NCBI GenBank assembly: GCA_947565635.1 | Contig: CANOGU010000004.1 | Location: 1 to 64,000 of the forward strand | Direction of reading: 5' to 3' | Length of the DNA stretch: 64,000 nucleotides | Origin: an uncultured Lactobacillus sp. | Lineage (GTDB): Bacteria > Bacillota > Bacilli > Lactobacillales > Lactobacillaceae | Shown here: positions 50,376 through 59,578 of the stretch, one piece after another | Layout: the number at the start of each line of letters is the position of its first letter | How positions within the stretch are numbered: position 1 is the first letter of the stretch | Position numbers and translations under genes: made by a program | The notes under the pieces: model-generated | What the model saw: only the letters and a program-made list of their open reading frames with translations | Told to the model about the DNA's origin: nothing | The model's database searches: none

Positions 50376-51416
50376 ATGCTCGGTTTTTCAGTTTACTTGG
50401 ATAAAGATTTAACAGCAGATGACCATAACTATTTATTAGGAATGAGAAATGCTGGCTTTAATGAGGTATTTACTTCATTAACAGGATTAAATGATGAAGC
50501 GGATGTAATCTTAAAAAGATTGAATCAGTTAACTGGTTGGTGTAAAGATCTGGAGCTAAAGATAATAGCTGATGTATCGCAAGATGATTTGCATCGACTG
50601 GGATATGATTTAGATGATGTGGAGAAGTTGAAGACTCTAAATGTTACAGGCTTAAGAATTAATGATCAAGTCTTAATGAGATTTGTTTCTAAATTATCTA
50701 AATCAATGTGGGTTTCATTAAATGCTATTTATTTACAGCCAGAAGATATTACTCATTTGAAGGAAGAAGCAGCGAATTTTGATCATATTCGAGCCTTATT
50801 TGATTTTTACTCACAACCTGAAACAGGAATGGCTGATGATTGGTTTGAAGAGAAAAATCGTTGGCTTCGTAAATGTAATTTAGAAACCGCTGCATTTATT
50901 GCTGGAGATAGAGTAAAAAGAGGATCATTTTTTGCTGGAAAAACTACTCTTGAATCTCAACGCGGTATATATCCTTTAGCTGCTGCTTTAAATTTAAAGA
51001 AATTATCTTGCAGTAATGTTATCGTAGGCGATAGATTAACTAGTGAAACAATAAAGACTTTTGCGCGCTATACTAAGGATTATGCTATTACACTCCATTT
51101 AGATAAAAAAGTTCCGTTTTTGGAAGAAAATGAATGGCATAATTATTTATATGTGGCTAGAGATATTGTTCGACTCCATAACGAAGATGAACTTCCAAAA
51201 TTTGAAGCTCAAGACTTACCACTTGATCGACTAGTTGGAACGGTTACAGTTAATAGTAGTGAAAACTTAAATAGTGGTGAAATTCATATCGCTAAACGAG
51301 ATTTACCAGCGAGCCAAAAAGTAAGAATACTTGGAAAAGTTGACGATAGTGAATGTAGTTTACTTTCAAATATTGAGCCTGGACAAAAAATTGTTTTTAA
51401 AAATTTAGAAAAGTAG
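50376..51416 (+). CDS. mupG: DUF871 family, MupG-like 6-phospho-N-acetylmuramidase
   Basis: A 346-residue cytoplasmic protein of the family now known as MupG, which cleaves MurNAc-6-phosphate-GlcNAc during cell-wall recycling. TIM-barrel region about 1-235 with the family start LGFSVYLDKDL and FNEVFTSLTG; the C-terminal small domain covers about 240-346. It heads an operon with a tyrosine phosphatase and apbE. No dedicated MurNAc PTS or murQ gene is adjacent, so the peptidoglycan role rests on family membership. Confidence 0.85.
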   Translation: MLGFSVYLDKDLTADDHNYLLGMRNAGFNEVFTSLTGLNDEADVILKRLNQLTGWCKDLELKIIADVSQDDLHRLGYDLDDVEKLKTLNVTGLRINDQVLMRFVSKLSKSMWVSLNAIYLQPEDITHLKEEAANFDHIRALFDFYSQPETGMADDWFEEKNRWLRKCNLETAAFIAGDRVKRGSFFAGKTTLESQRGIYPLAAALNLKKLSCSNVIVGDRLTSETIKTFARYTKDYAITLHLDKKVPFLEENEWHNYLYVARDIVRLHNEDELPKFEAQDLPLDRLVGTVTVNSSENLNSGEIHIAKRDLPASQKVRILGKVDDSECSLLSNIEPGQKIVFKNLEK

Positions 51417-51426
51417 GGATTGCAAA

Positions 51427-52230
51427 ATGATTAGGCCAAATATTTTACCATTAGAACATGTGCCTAATGCACGTGACTTAGGTGGTTATGTAGGTTTTGA
51501 TGGTCGAAAAATAAAAATGCACCGGCTCCTTAGAACTGGTAAATTGTGCCAAATGACTAAGGAAGATGAGACTTTTTTACTTAACTATGGTTTAACTAAG
51601 ATAATTGACCTACGTTCACCTAAAGAAACCGAAAATGCACCTGATATTGTACCGACGGGTGTTGAACATATTGATAATCCGATTCATGGGAATCAGAATG
51701 TGGAAACAGATCAAAAAATTTTTCAATTAAAAAAGACATATACTAAAGATCAATATGCTGGCTTTAAAACAATGTGTTACCAATACCATTCCTCAGTTGG
51801 CAAAAAATATTCACAAAATGCCTTTAGAAATTTGCTTAATATTTTTGCTAATACTAAAGATGGAGCAATTATCTTTCATTGCTCTGAAGGAAAAGATCGT
51901 ACGGGTTTAGCTACTGTTTTGATTTTATATTTACTTGGCGTTGATATGGAAACCATTCGGCAGGATTATTTATTTTCGAATTTAATGCTAGGCAAGTATC
52001 AGGCAATGATGAATCAAAAGATAATTGATGAAGGAGGCAGTGTGATTTTGCGAGCTAATGTTAGAAGTTTAGCTAGTGTGGCTAATGAATATTTAGATAC
52101 TGCTCTTTTATTAATTGATGAAAAATATAATGGTTTAGACAATTATATTAAAAATGTTCTGAAGATTGATGACGATTTAATTCAAAGTTTAAGAGAATTA
52201 TACTTAGAGCCAAAGAAGGTCTCAAAATGA
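51427..52230 (+). CDS. Tyrosine-protein phosphatase (Y_phosphatase3 family), paralogue
   Basis: A 267-residue phosphatase. N-terminal motif NARDLGGYVGFDGR and P-loop FHCSEGKDRTGLATV give the CX5R active site. Close in layout to the phosphatase at 15371. Located between mupG and apbE, ten bases after mupG, and overlapping apbE by four bases, so it is in one transcriptional unit. Substrate unknown. Confidence 0.88.
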   Translation: MIRPNILPLEHVPNARDLGGYVGFDGRKIKMHRLLRTGKLCQMTKEDETFLLNYGLTKIIDLRSPKETENAPDIVPTGVEHIDNPIHGNQNVETDQKIFQLKKTYTKDQYAGFKTMCYQYHSSVGKKYSQNAFRNLLNIFANTKDGAIIFHCSEGKDRTGLATVLILYLLGVDMETIRQDYLFSNLMLGKYQAMMNQKIIDEGGSVILRANVRSLASVANEYLDTALLLIDEKYNGLDNYIKNVLKIDDDLIQSLRELYLEPKKVSK

Positions 52231-53153
52231 TAGAAAATTATGCTTCAAATCCAATTTCAAAAGTTGGTCGTGGATTAGGAACTGTAATTACATTACAAAT
52301 TTATGGAGATCATAGTGAAAAGATTTTAGATCAAAGTTTTGACTTGATTGCAGGTTATGAGGATCGATTAACTGTAAATCGGGATCATTCTGAAGTAATG
52401 GATATTAATCATGCAGCTGGAGTTCATCCGGTTCAAGTTTCGGCAAGTACATATGATTTAATTAAATTAGCTGTCTATGAAAGTAAACAAAATTTTGGCT
52501 TTAATGCTTTGATTGGACCAGTTGTAAAGCTATGGCATATTGGGTTTAAAGGAGCGCATATTCCAACTGATGCTCAAATTAAAAAGAGAATGGCTTTAAC
52601 TAATCCTGATGACGTTATATTATATGATGATGATCAAACTGTTTTTCTAACTAAAAAGGGAATGGAACTTGATCTAGGAGGAATTGCAAAAGGATATATT
52701 GCTGATAGGATTAGAGACTTATGGCATGCTTATGATGTAAGAGCTGGAATTATTAATTTAGGTGGCAATGTTTTATTTGTAAATAGTTCTCCTAAAAGAA
52801 CAAGTGGTGAATGGATTTTAGGTGTTCAAGATCCAAAAAAGAAGCGCGGAGACAATCTTACAACGGCAACTGTTCATGAATGTTCAGCAGTAACCAGTGG
52901 AACGTACGAACGCTTTTTAGAGATTAATGGCAAAAAATATCACCATATTATTGATCCAAAGACTGGGTATCCAGTTAAAACGCATGTAGTAGGAGTTACG
53001 CTATTTACCCGTGATTCAGTTCAAGCAGAAATTGAATGTAAACGACTATTTTTCGCTGGTCAACCGATTCCAGGATGGAAAAATGATAAGGCTGGTCGTT
53101 ATGGAGCAATATTTGTATATGCCGATGACTCAATTGAAAGAGTTGGGGTATAA
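52227..53153 (+). CDS. apbE: FAD:protein FMN transferase
   Basis: A 308-residue ApbE-family enzyme that attaches FMN to a Thr of target flavoproteins. Characteristic motifs are GRGLGTVITLQIYG, ELDLGGIAKGYIADRI and NLGGNVLFV, plus the C-terminal SAVTSGTYERFLEINGKKYHHIIDPKTG region (metal-binding HHIIDP). No lipobox is visible, so it appears cytoplasmic or not lipid-anchored. It overlaps the phosphatase gene by four bases. Its targets may include flavoproteins of extracellular electron transfer or fumarate-reductase type; none is in the window. Confidence 0.92.
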   Translation: MIENYASNPISKVGRGLGTVITLQIYGDHSEKILDQSFDLIAGYEDRLTVNRDHSEVMDINHAAGVHPVQVSASTYDLIKLAVYESKQNFGFNALIGPVVKLWHIGFKGAHIPTDAQIKKRMALTNPDDVILYDDDQTVFLTKKGMELDLGGIAKGYIADRIRDLWHAYDVRAGIINLGGNVLFVNSSPKRTSGEWILGVQDPKKKRGDNLTTATVHECSAVTSGTYERFLEINGKKYHHIIDPKTGYPVKTHVVGVTLFTRDSVQAEIECKRLFFAGQPIPGWKNDKAGRYGAIFVYADDSIERVGV

Positions 53154-53187
53154 AAATAGGATTCGGAAATTTCCGAATCCTATTTTT
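53152..53187. terminator. Bidirectional terminator between apbE and cvpA
   Basis: AAAAATAGGATTCGGAAA and TTTCCGAATCCTATTTTT are perfect complements with tails on both sides. Confidence 0.9.
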
Positions 53188-53193
53188 GTTGAG

Positions 53194-53730
53194 TTATCCT
53201 ACTGTACGACTAATACCAAAAATTGTCTTAAAGACACCATTTGATAGTCCTGGAGTATTATAAATAATTACTCGTAAAATTGGTGAATCCACTGTTTGTT
53301 GGATAAACCAAGGATTTTGAAAAGCTTGGCACATCGATAGGGCAACGTAAACTAGAAAGTAAGCAGCAATGAATGACACCAGTGCACCAAGTACGTTGTC
53401 TAATAGGTTACTGATGCCCTTTTTAGTCCGATCACGTTTAGGTAGCCAGCCCTTGAATATTTTCAGAATCATCTTTCCAATAAACCAAATTACAAAGAAA
53501 GCCAAGAAACGATATCCTATTAGTTCAAGACTAATGTTGCCAGTTGTTGGAACTAGTTTCCCTGAAAATTGTTCGTAGAACCAATTTCCTAAACTATTTT
53601 GACCTAGGATGGCAGCAGCAAATACAATTGCACCAAAAATCATATTAATAACACGTTGAGCAAATCCCAGCTGGTAGCCTTTATAAGTTTGGTAGCCAAG
53701 ATAAAGAATCACAATAAGCGTAACAATCAT
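53194..53730 (-). CDS. cvpA: CvpA-family membrane protein
   Basis: A 178-residue membrane protein with four hydrophobic segments. The CvpA/colicin V production family is indicated by the N-terminal LIVILYLGYQTYKGYQLGF and the central FLAFFVIWFIGKMILKIF followed by LDNVLGALVSFIAAYF. The family's role is unclear; in E. coli it is needed for colicin V production. Divergent from rsmG. Confidence 0.85.
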   Translation of the reverse strand: MIVTLIVILYLGYQTYKGYQLGFAQRVINMIFGAIVFAAAILGQNSLGNWFYEQFSGKLVPTTGNISLELIGYRFLAFFVIWFIGKMILKIFKGWLPKRDRTKKGISNLLDNVLGALVSFIAAYFLVYVALSMCQAFQNPWFIQQTVDSPILRVIIYNTPGLSNGVFKTIFGISRTVG

Positions 53731-53903
53731 GAAATTTAACTCCTTTTGCTAATCATTATAGCCTATAGATTTTAATTTAAATACATATTTTTTGGGACTT
53801 AGTTGTTTTTTGACGATTCTTAAAAAATACTCCATAATTAAATACGTTAGTTTATGATCATAATAGTATTGTTAACCGACTTTAATTGCGGTAAATTAGG
53901 AGT

Positions 53904-53929
53904 GTGAAACTAGGTTTCACGGGTGAAAA
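53904..53929 (+). promoter_or_regulatory. Repeated GTGAAAC/GTTTCAC half-sites directly before rsmG
   Basis: GTGAAAC (53904), GTTTCAC (53914) and GTGAAA (53923) lie within 26 bases that also hold the rsmG ribosome site. The first two form a hairpin with a three-base loop. The second and third resemble parS (TGTTTCACGTGAAACA) opened by two extra G. It may be a decayed ParB/Noc site or a translational hairpin. Confidence 0.35.
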
Positions 53930-54649
53930 ATGAATCCAGAAATTTTTGCAAAAGAACTCGCAAAATATGGCTTTGAACTTAGTGATAATCAAAAAGGCCA
54001 ATTTGCGACATACTATAATAAATTAATTGAATTTAATAAAAAAGTTAATCTTACCAGAATTACTGATGAAGACGAGGTTTATTTAAAACATTTTTTTGAT
54101 AGCATTACACCTCTTTTGGAATTTCCCGACCTATTTAAAGGCGAAAAGACCTTGTGTGATGTTGGAGCAGGAGCTGGTTTTCCTTCCTTACCAATTAAAA
54201 TTTTATGTCCTAACTTGCGGATTACAATTGTTGATTCTTTGGGTAAACGATTGAAATTTTTAGACGAATTAGTAAATGATTTAGACTTAGATGAAGTTAC
54301 TTTAGTTCATAGTCGCGCAGAAGACGCAGGACAAAATAAAAATTTACGAGAAAAATTTGATTTAGTCACTGGACGAGCAGTAGCAAGAATGAGTGTCTTG
54401 AGTGAATACTGCTTGCCATTAACTAAAGTCAATGGAGATCTGGTCGCGTTAAAAGGACCTAAGGCACAAGATGAATTAGCAGAAGCTAAACATGCAATTG
54501 AAGTGTTAGGGGGAGAAGTTGAAGACGTTAAGGAATTAACTCTTCCTGATAGTGATGATGAGCGTACATTAATCATAGTCAAAAAAGTAAAGACTACACC
54601 AAAGAAATATCCGCGTCAGGCTGGTACGCCGAATAAAAAACCACTTTAA
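53930..54649 (+). CDS. rsmG: 16S rRNA (guanine527-N7)-methyltransferase
   Basis: A 239-residue SAM-dependent methyltransferase (GidB). The SAM-binding motif [15 protein letters not shown], the segment [19 protein letters not shown] and the motif [11 protein letters not shown] are diagnostic. It methylates N7 of G527 in 16S rRNA. First gene of a conserved origin-proximal block with noc, parA and parB. Confidence 0.95.
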   Translation: MNPEIFAKELAKYGFELSDNQKGQFATYYNKLIEFNKKVNLTRITDEDEVYLKHFFDSITPLLEFPDLFKGEKTLCDVGAGAGFPSLPIKILCPNLRITIVDSLGKRLKFLDELVNDLDLDEVTLVHSRAEDAGQNKNLREKFDLVTGRAVARMSVLSEYCLPLTKVNGDLVALKGPKAQDELAEAKHAIEVLGGEVEDVKELTLPDSDDERTLIIVKKVKTTPKKYPRQAGTPNKKPL

Positions 54650-54671
54650 ATTTGATTGGGGGATTTGAAAT

Positions 54672-55553
54672 ATGGCATTTTCATTATTTGGCAATCGTCA
54701 AAAAAAGATTCCTGAAAGTAAGCAGGTTCAAGAGATTGAATTAGATAAAATTATTCCTAATCGCTATCAGCCACGTCATACTTTTAGTGATGAATCAATT
54801 GAAGAATTAGCTGCTACTCTAAAAGAACAAGGGCTATTACAACCTATTATTCTTCGCAAGCCCGCTGATGGTCCTGAGGGAGAGTATGAAATCATTGCTG
54901 GAGAACGTCGTTTCCGTGCTGCTCAGTCATTAAATTGGACTAAAATTCCAGCAATTGTTGAAGATATGGATGATGAAAAAGCAGCCTCCTTGGCTTTAGT
55001 TGAAAATCTACAACGTGAGAATCTTAATCCAATTGATGAAGCGCAAGCTTATGTTCAATTAATGAAGGTTAATAACTTAACTCAAACCGAATTGGCTGCT
55101 CAAATGGGTAAGACTCAATCTTATATTGCTAATAAAATTAGATTGCTCAAACTTACACCAAAGGTACAAGGCTTTTTAATTGATAAGAAAATCTCACAAC
55201 GGCATGGACGTGCTCTTTTAGCTTTGAATGGAGAAGATCAAGATACCGCTGTTAGTGAAATTGTTAAGAATGGCTTAACAGTAAAAGAAACCGAAGAGAT
55301 GGTAAAAGATCTTGATGGCTATTTTGAAGCACAAGAAAAGGCTAAAGAGGAAGAATTTCAAGCAGATAAACCTAAAAAAGAGAAAAAAGCTAAGAAAAAG
55401 GTCCAAGTTCGAACAGCTAATGACTTTAAAGTACAAATAAATACCATTAAAAAAGCAATTAAGATGGCAAAAGATTCAGGAATGACTGTGAAATATAAAG
55501 AAGATAAAAAGGGAGATTCCTATAAGATTACTATTGAATTGCTTAAAAAGTAA
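54672..55553 (+). CDS. noc: Noc-type nucleoid occlusion protein (ParB family)
   Basis: A 293-residue ParB-family DNA-binding CTPase. The short amphipathic start MAFSLFGNRQKK resembles the membrane-targeting N-terminus of Noc. Next come IELDKIIPNRYQPR, the CTP-binding IIAGERRFRAA, the ENLQRENLNPIDEA box and the HTH QTELAAQMGKTQSYIANKIR. Order rsmG-noc-parA-parB is standard for Firmicutes. It binds Noc boxes and blocks division over the nucleoid. A Noc-box-like palindrome is at 3376. Confidence 0.9.
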   Translation: MAFSLFGNRQKKIPESKQVQEIELDKIIPNRYQPRHTFSDESIEELAATLKEQGLLQPIILRKPADGPEGEYEIIAGERRFRAAQSLNWTKIPAIVEDMDDEKAASLALVENLQRENLNPIDEAQAYVQLMKVNNLTQTELAAQMGKTQSYIANKIRLLKLTPKVQGFLIDKKISQRHGRALLALNGEDQDTAVSEIVKNGLTVKETEEMVKDLDGYFEAQEKAKEEEFQADKPKKEKKAKKKVQVRTANDFKVQINTIKKAIKMAKDSGMTVKYKEDKKGDSYKITIELLKK

Positions 55554-55567
55554 GCAAAGGGGTAAAT

Positions 55568-56341
55568 ATGGTTCAAATTATTTCGGTTGCTAATCAAAAA
55601 GGCGGCGTTGGTAAAACAACTACAACAATTAATTTAGGTGCCAGTATTGCAAATCATGGTTATAAAGTTTTAATTGTTGATATTGATCCGCAAGGAAATG
55701 CGACATCTGGTTTAGGCATTGAAAAATCTTCTGTAGATAAGGATATCTATAATGTTTTAATTGATGAAATTTCTTTGTCTGAAACAATTCATCATACTGA
55801 GACTAAGAATCTTGATGCAGTTCCAGCTACGATACAATTAGCTGGTGCTGAGATGGAATTAACTTCAATGATGGCCCGTGAAACTAGATTAAAACAAGGA
55901 ATTGATGAAGTAAGTCATGAATATGATTTTATTTTAATTGATTGTCCACCTTCTTTAGGACAACTTTCAATTAATGCTTTTACGGCTTCAGATTCAATTC
56001 TAATCCCAGTTCAAAGCGAATATTATGCAATGGAAGGCTTAAGTCAGCTGTTGAATACAATTCGCTTAGTTCAAAAGCATTTTAATAAAAACTTAGGCGT
56101 TGAAGGAGTTCTTTTAACAATGCTTGATGCAAGAACTAATTTAGGTGCAGAAGTTGTTAAGGAAGTACAATCCTACTTTAATAAAAAAGTTTATAAAACC
56201 ATTATTCCGAGAATTACTAAATTGGCAGAAGCACCAAGTTATGGTCAACCAATTACAGAATATGCGCCGAAATCTCGGGGCTCACAAGTGTATGATTCCT
56301 TAGCAAAAGAGGTGTTGAAAGCTCATGGTAAAAAACTCTAA
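55568..56341 (+). CDS. parA: Chromosome partitioning ATPase ParA (Soj)
   Basis: A 257-residue deviant Walker ATPase. The motif is KGGVGKTTTTINLG, with DIDPQGNATSGLG and FILIDCPPSLGQLSINAF (switch II). It works with ParB at parS near the origin for segregation and regulates DnaA. It overlaps parB by 17 bases and follows noc by 14 bases. Ribosome site AAGGGG. Confidence 0.96.
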   Translation: MVQIISVANQKGGVGKTTTTINLGASIANHGYKVLIVDIDPQGNATSGLGIEKSSVDKDIYNVLIDEISLSETIHHTETKNLDAVPATIQLAGAEMELTSMMARETRLKQGIDEVSHEYDFILIDCPPSLGQLSINAFTASDSILIPVQSEYYAMEGLSQLLNTIRLVQKHFNKNLGVEGVLLTMLDARTNLGAEVVKEVQSYFNKKVYKTIIPRITKLAEAPSYGQPITEYAPKSRGSQVYDSLAKEVLKAHGKKL

Positions 56342-57206
56342 AGAACCTAAAAAACGTGGTCTTGGACGTGGATTAGAAGCTTTATTTGATGAAAGCCCGC
56401 AAGTTCAAGAAACTGAAGAAATTACAGAAATTCCTTTAGATGAAATTAGACCCAATCCTTATCAACCTAGAAAAACGTTTGATAATAAAAGCTTAAAGGA
56501 ACTCTCTGAATCCATTAAAGAAAATGGCGTCTTTCAGCCAATTATTATTCGTAAATCAGTTAATGGTTACGAGATTATTGCGGGTGAGCGACGTTTTCGT
56601 GCTTCCAAATTAGCTAAGAAAAAAACAATTCCAGCTATTATTCGTAAATTTGATGAAGCACAAATGATGGAAGTTGCAGTTTTGGAAAACTTGCAACGTG
56701 AAGATCTGACACCTTTAGAAGAAGCTCAAGCTTATGAAATGCTTCAAAAGAATCTGGGCTTAACTCAAGCTGAAGTTTCAAAAAGATTAGGAAAGTCTCG
56801 ACCATATATTGCTAACTATCTTCGTTTGCTTACCCTGCCACAAAAAACTAAGCGTCTTCTCCAAAGAGGAGAACTATCAATGGGTCAAGCAAGAACTCTG
56901 CTGGGATTAAAAGATAAAGATGGTATTGATGACCTAGCTCGAAAAGTAGTTAAGAATGGAATCACTGTCCGTCAATTAGAGTCATTAGTAGCTAAATTAA
57001 ACGAAAAAGAAAAGAAGCCCAAGAAAAAGTCTATTAAAAAATCTGCTTTCATTCGGGCTAGTGAGTCTCAATTAACTAATAAATTTGGTACTAGTGTAAA
57101 TATTACCGAAGGCAAAAAAGGAAATGGTCATTTAGCCATTGATTTTGCATCAACGGATGAATTAAATCGAATTTTGGATTTACTAGGAATTAATTTAGAT
57201 AAATAA
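56325..57206 (+). CDS. parB: Chromosome partitioning protein ParB (Spo0J)
   Basis: A 293-residue ParB with the signature start RGLGRGLEALFDE, the CTP-binding IIAGERRFRASKLA, VLENLQREDLTPLEEA, and the HTH TQAEVSKRLGKSRPYIANYL. It loads on parS and recruits SMC. Translationally coupled to parA. I searched by eye for a canonical parS and saw none in the window. Confidence 0.96.
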   Translation: MVKNSKEPKKRGLGRGLEALFDESPQVQETEEITEIPLDEIRPNPYQPRKTFDNKSLKELSESIKENGVFQPIIIRKSVNGYEIIAGERRFRASKLAKKKTIPAIIRKFDEAQMMEVAVLENLQREDLTPLEEAQAYEMLQKNLGLTQAEVSKRLGKSRPYIANYLRLLTLPQKTKRLLQRGELSMGQARTLLGLKDKDGIDDLARKVVKNGITVRQLESLVAKLNEKEKKPKKKSIKKSAFIRASESQLTNKFGTSVNITEGKKGNGHLAIDFASTDELNRILDLLGINLDK

Positions 57207-57226
57207 TTAATAGGAGCTGATTTTTC

Positions 57227-57475
57227 ATGTATCATTTGGGCGATGTAGTACAGATGAAAAAACCACATGCATGTGGTGAAAATAAGTGGGAAATCTTGCG
57301 AATGGGTGCAGACATTCGCATTAAGTGCTTAGGGTGTGGTCATTTAATTATGATGCCCCGAGCAGAATTCAATAAAAAATTAAAAAAAGTGCTGCATTCA
57401 GCAAATGATCCTGTTAACTTAAAAGAGGAACATTACGTTCCTAAGGAAAATATTGCTGTGCCACACTTTGAATAA
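57227..57475 (+). CDS. DUF951 small DNA-binding-like protein
   Basis: An 82-residue protein, universally found before ychF in Firmicutes. Cysteines in KPHACGENKWEI and IKCLGCGHLIMM suggest a metal-binding or zinc-ribbon fold. Function unknown. It follows parB by 20 bases with AGGAG. Confidence 0.88.
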   Translation: MYHLGDVVQMKKPHACGENKWEILRMGADIRIKCLGCGHLIMMPRAEFNKKLKKVLHSANDPVNLKEEHYVPKENIAVPHFE

Positions 57476-57497
57476 AACCAATTAAGAGGAGAATAAT

Positions 57498-58598
57498 ATG
57501 TCATTAACTGCAGGTATTGTTGGATTACCAAATGTTGGTAAGTCTACTTTGTTTAACGCGATTACTAAGGCTGGTGCTGAAATGGCAAACTATCCATTTG
57601 CTACAATCGAGCCAAATGTGGGGATGGTTGAAGTTCCAGATAGTCGTCTAGCTCGTATTCAAGAATTAATTCCAGCTAAGAAGATTGTTCATACTACATT
57701 TGAATTTACTGATATTGCTGGTTTAGTAAAAGGTGCATCAAAAGGTGAAGGACTTGGAAATAAGTTCCTTGAAAATATCCGCCAAACCGATGCAATTGTT
57801 CACGTTGTTCGTGCTTTTGATGATGACAACATTACCTCAGTTACTGGTAAGGTTGATCCGGAAGAAGATATCAACACAATTAATCTGGAATTAGCAATTG
57901 CGGACTTATATGCAGTTAACCGTAGAATTGGAAAAGTTCAAAAGGTTGCTCAACAAGGCGATAAGGAAGCTAAAGCTGAATTAGCTGTTTTAAATAAATT
58001 AAAGCCAGTTCTTGAAGAAGGTAAAGCTGCTCGCTCAATTGACTTTAATGAAGATGAACAAAAGATCGTTAAGGGACTATTCTTACTTACTTCTAAACCA
58101 GTTATTTATGTTGCTAATATTGCTGAAAGTTCAATGGCTGATCCAGAAAGCGATAAGTACTACCAAATTGTCAAAAAACATGCTGAAAGTGAAAATGCAG
58201 AGGCTTTAGGAATTAGTGCTGCTACTGAAGAAGAAATTGCTTCAATGGATGAAGATGAAAGAAAAGAATTTCTTGAAATGGAAGGCGTTGAAGAGTCTGG
58301 ACTTGATCGCTTGATTAAGGCTGCTTACCACATTTTAGGGCTTCGTACTTTCTTTACTGCTGGTGGTCCTGAGACTCGTGCATGGACTTTCCATGAAGGC
58401 ATGAAAGCACCACAAGTTGCAGGTGTTATTCACTCAGACTTTGAACGTGGATTCATTCGAGCAGAAGTTGTTTCATTTGATGATTTAAATGAGCTTGAAA
58501 CTATGCAAAAAGTTAAAGAAGCTGGAAAGCTTCGTCTTGAAGGAAAAGATTATGTAGTTCAAGATGGGGATATTATTGAATTTAGATTTAATGTTTAG
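57498..58598 (+). CDS. ychF: Redox/ribosome-associated GTPase/ATPase YchF (OLA1 family)
   Basis: A 366-residue Obg-family P-loop ATPase. G1 is GIVGLPNVGKSTLFNAIT; switch region NYPFATIEPNVG; G3 is FTDIAGLVKGASKGEGLGNK; the C-terminal TGS domain contains RTFFTAGGPETRAWTF and QDGDIIEFRFNV. YchF binds ATP, associates with ribosomes and affects oxidative-stress response. In one operon with DUF951 and DUF1129. Confidence 0.96.
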   Translation: MSLTAGIVGLPNVGKSTLFNAITKAGAEMANYPFATIEPNVGMVEVPDSRLARIQELIPAKKIVHTTFEFTDIAGLVKGASKGEGLGNKFLENIRQTDAIVHVVRAFDDDNITSVTGKVDPEEDINTINLELAIADLYAVNRRIGKVQKVAQQGDKEAKAELAVLNKLKPVLEEGKAARSIDFNEDEQKIVKGLFLLTSKPVIYVANIAESSMADPESDKYYQIVKKHAESENAEALGISAATEEEIASMDEDERKEFLEMEGVEESGLDRLIKAAYHILGLRTFFTAGGPETRAWTFHEGMKAPQVAGVIHSDFERGFIRAEVVSFDDLNELETMQKVKEAGKLRLEGKDYVVQDGDIIEFRFNV

Positions 58599-58609
58599 GA
58601 GTTTGTTGA

Positions 58610-59443
58610 ATGGATCCAAAAGATCAAAATAAAAGTAAAAATACTGAAGCTGCCAAGAACTCAACAGCAGGTAATGCGCAACAAGAAAAATTAAAAAAGG
58701 CACATGAACAAAATGCTCGTGATGAAGAGATTAAAAAGATGTCTCCGAAAGAATTGCGTAATAAGTTGAGTAATAAAAACCAAGATTACATTTTTCGTTT
58801 GGAGAAGTTTTTGACAGAAGATCAAAACTATACTATGGATCAAGTAGAGCCAGCAATTGATCAAATTTTGCCAGAAATTATTGTTGCGCAACGTAAAGGA
58901 ATTCCAGCATCTAACTTATATCAAAAAGCTCCAAGAGAAAAAGCAATTGAAATTGCTAATCCTAAAAAAGAAGCACCTAAGACTAAGTTTTGGATGCATG
59001 CCGTAGATAATGGTTTATTATACTTTGTTATTTTTGCCGGATTCTTTGGTGTAGTTCAACTATTTAACAACAGTTCTAAGCAACAAGATGGTATGCAACA
59101 AATGGGTATTTTAACTGTTGCATCAGTTACAATTTTATTTGGTATTTTAATGGCATACTATAATGGTTTAATTACTAGGGATAAAAGTAAACGTCCACCA
59201 ATGTGGCAAATTATTTTGATAGGTGTATTTTTAGTCGGAATCATAATGGTTTGGATTCAATTTACATCAATGCCATTTATGCGAGTGATTAATCCTGTAT
59301 TAAACCCATGGGTTTACATTGTATTAGCGGTAATTGCCTTCTTTGTTCGCAGATGGTTCCGTCAAAAATACCATGTTGTTGATCCATTGCAAATTAAGCG
59401 TCAAAATGAAATTGCCGCTAGAAGACAAAATCGTCGAAATTAA
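58610..59443 (+). CDS. DUF1129 family membrane protein
   Basis: A 277-residue protein. A Lys/Gln/Asn-rich cytoplasmic N-terminal part (about 1-130) has the family segment MSPKELRNKLSNKNQDYIFR. Four membrane segments follow (about 136-155, 168-186, 200-217, 230-250). The C-terminal tail is basic. Function unknown; the family typically follows ychF in lactobacilli. Eleven bases after ychF. Confidence 0.85.
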   Translation: MDPKDQNKSKNTEAAKNSTAGNAQQEKLKKAHEQNARDEEIKKMSPKELRNKLSNKNQDYIFRLEKFLTEDQNYTMDQVEPAIDQILPEIIVAQRKGIPASNLYQKAPREKAIEIANPKKEAPKTKFWMHAVDNGLLYFVIFAGFFGVVQLFNNSSKQQDGMQQMGILTVASVTILFGILMAYYNGLITRDKSKRPPMWQIILIGVFLVGIIMVWIQFTSMPFMRVINPVLNPWVYIVLAVIAFFVRRWFRQKYHVVDPLQIKRQNEIAARRQNRRN

Positions 59444-59487
59444 AAACGTGACTATTTATTTAAATTAGTCTACAGTATAAATAAAAA

Positions 59488-59508
59488 TAACAAATAATTT
59501 ATTTGTTA
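59488..59508 (+). promoter_or_regulatory. Inverted repeat, candidate operator of the multidrug ABC operon
   Basis: TAACAAAT and ATTTGTTA pair exactly around five bases, 71 bases before the first ABC gene, near TATAAA (59476-59481). It has the form of a MarR/TetR-type operator. No regulator gene is adjacent. Confidence 0.4.
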
Positions 59509-59514
59509 AGGGAG

Positions 59515-59550
59515 TGAATAGACGGCGCGAGGCGTCTATTTATTTTTATC
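59515..59550 (+). terminator. Terminator/attenuator hairpin in the leader of the ABC operon
   Basis: AATAGACG and CGTCTATT pair around a GC-rich loop, followed by a T-rich stretch. It lies only about 30 bases before the ABC gene, so it may attenuate the operon as well as end DUF1129. Confidence 0.5.
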
Positions 59551-59578
59551 TTTTTTAAGTAAAGAACGGGGGTTTTAT

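Noticed and set aside
53369-53578. Plus-strand ORF antisense to cvpA
   Set aside because: Shadow frame without a ribosome site or recognisable domain.
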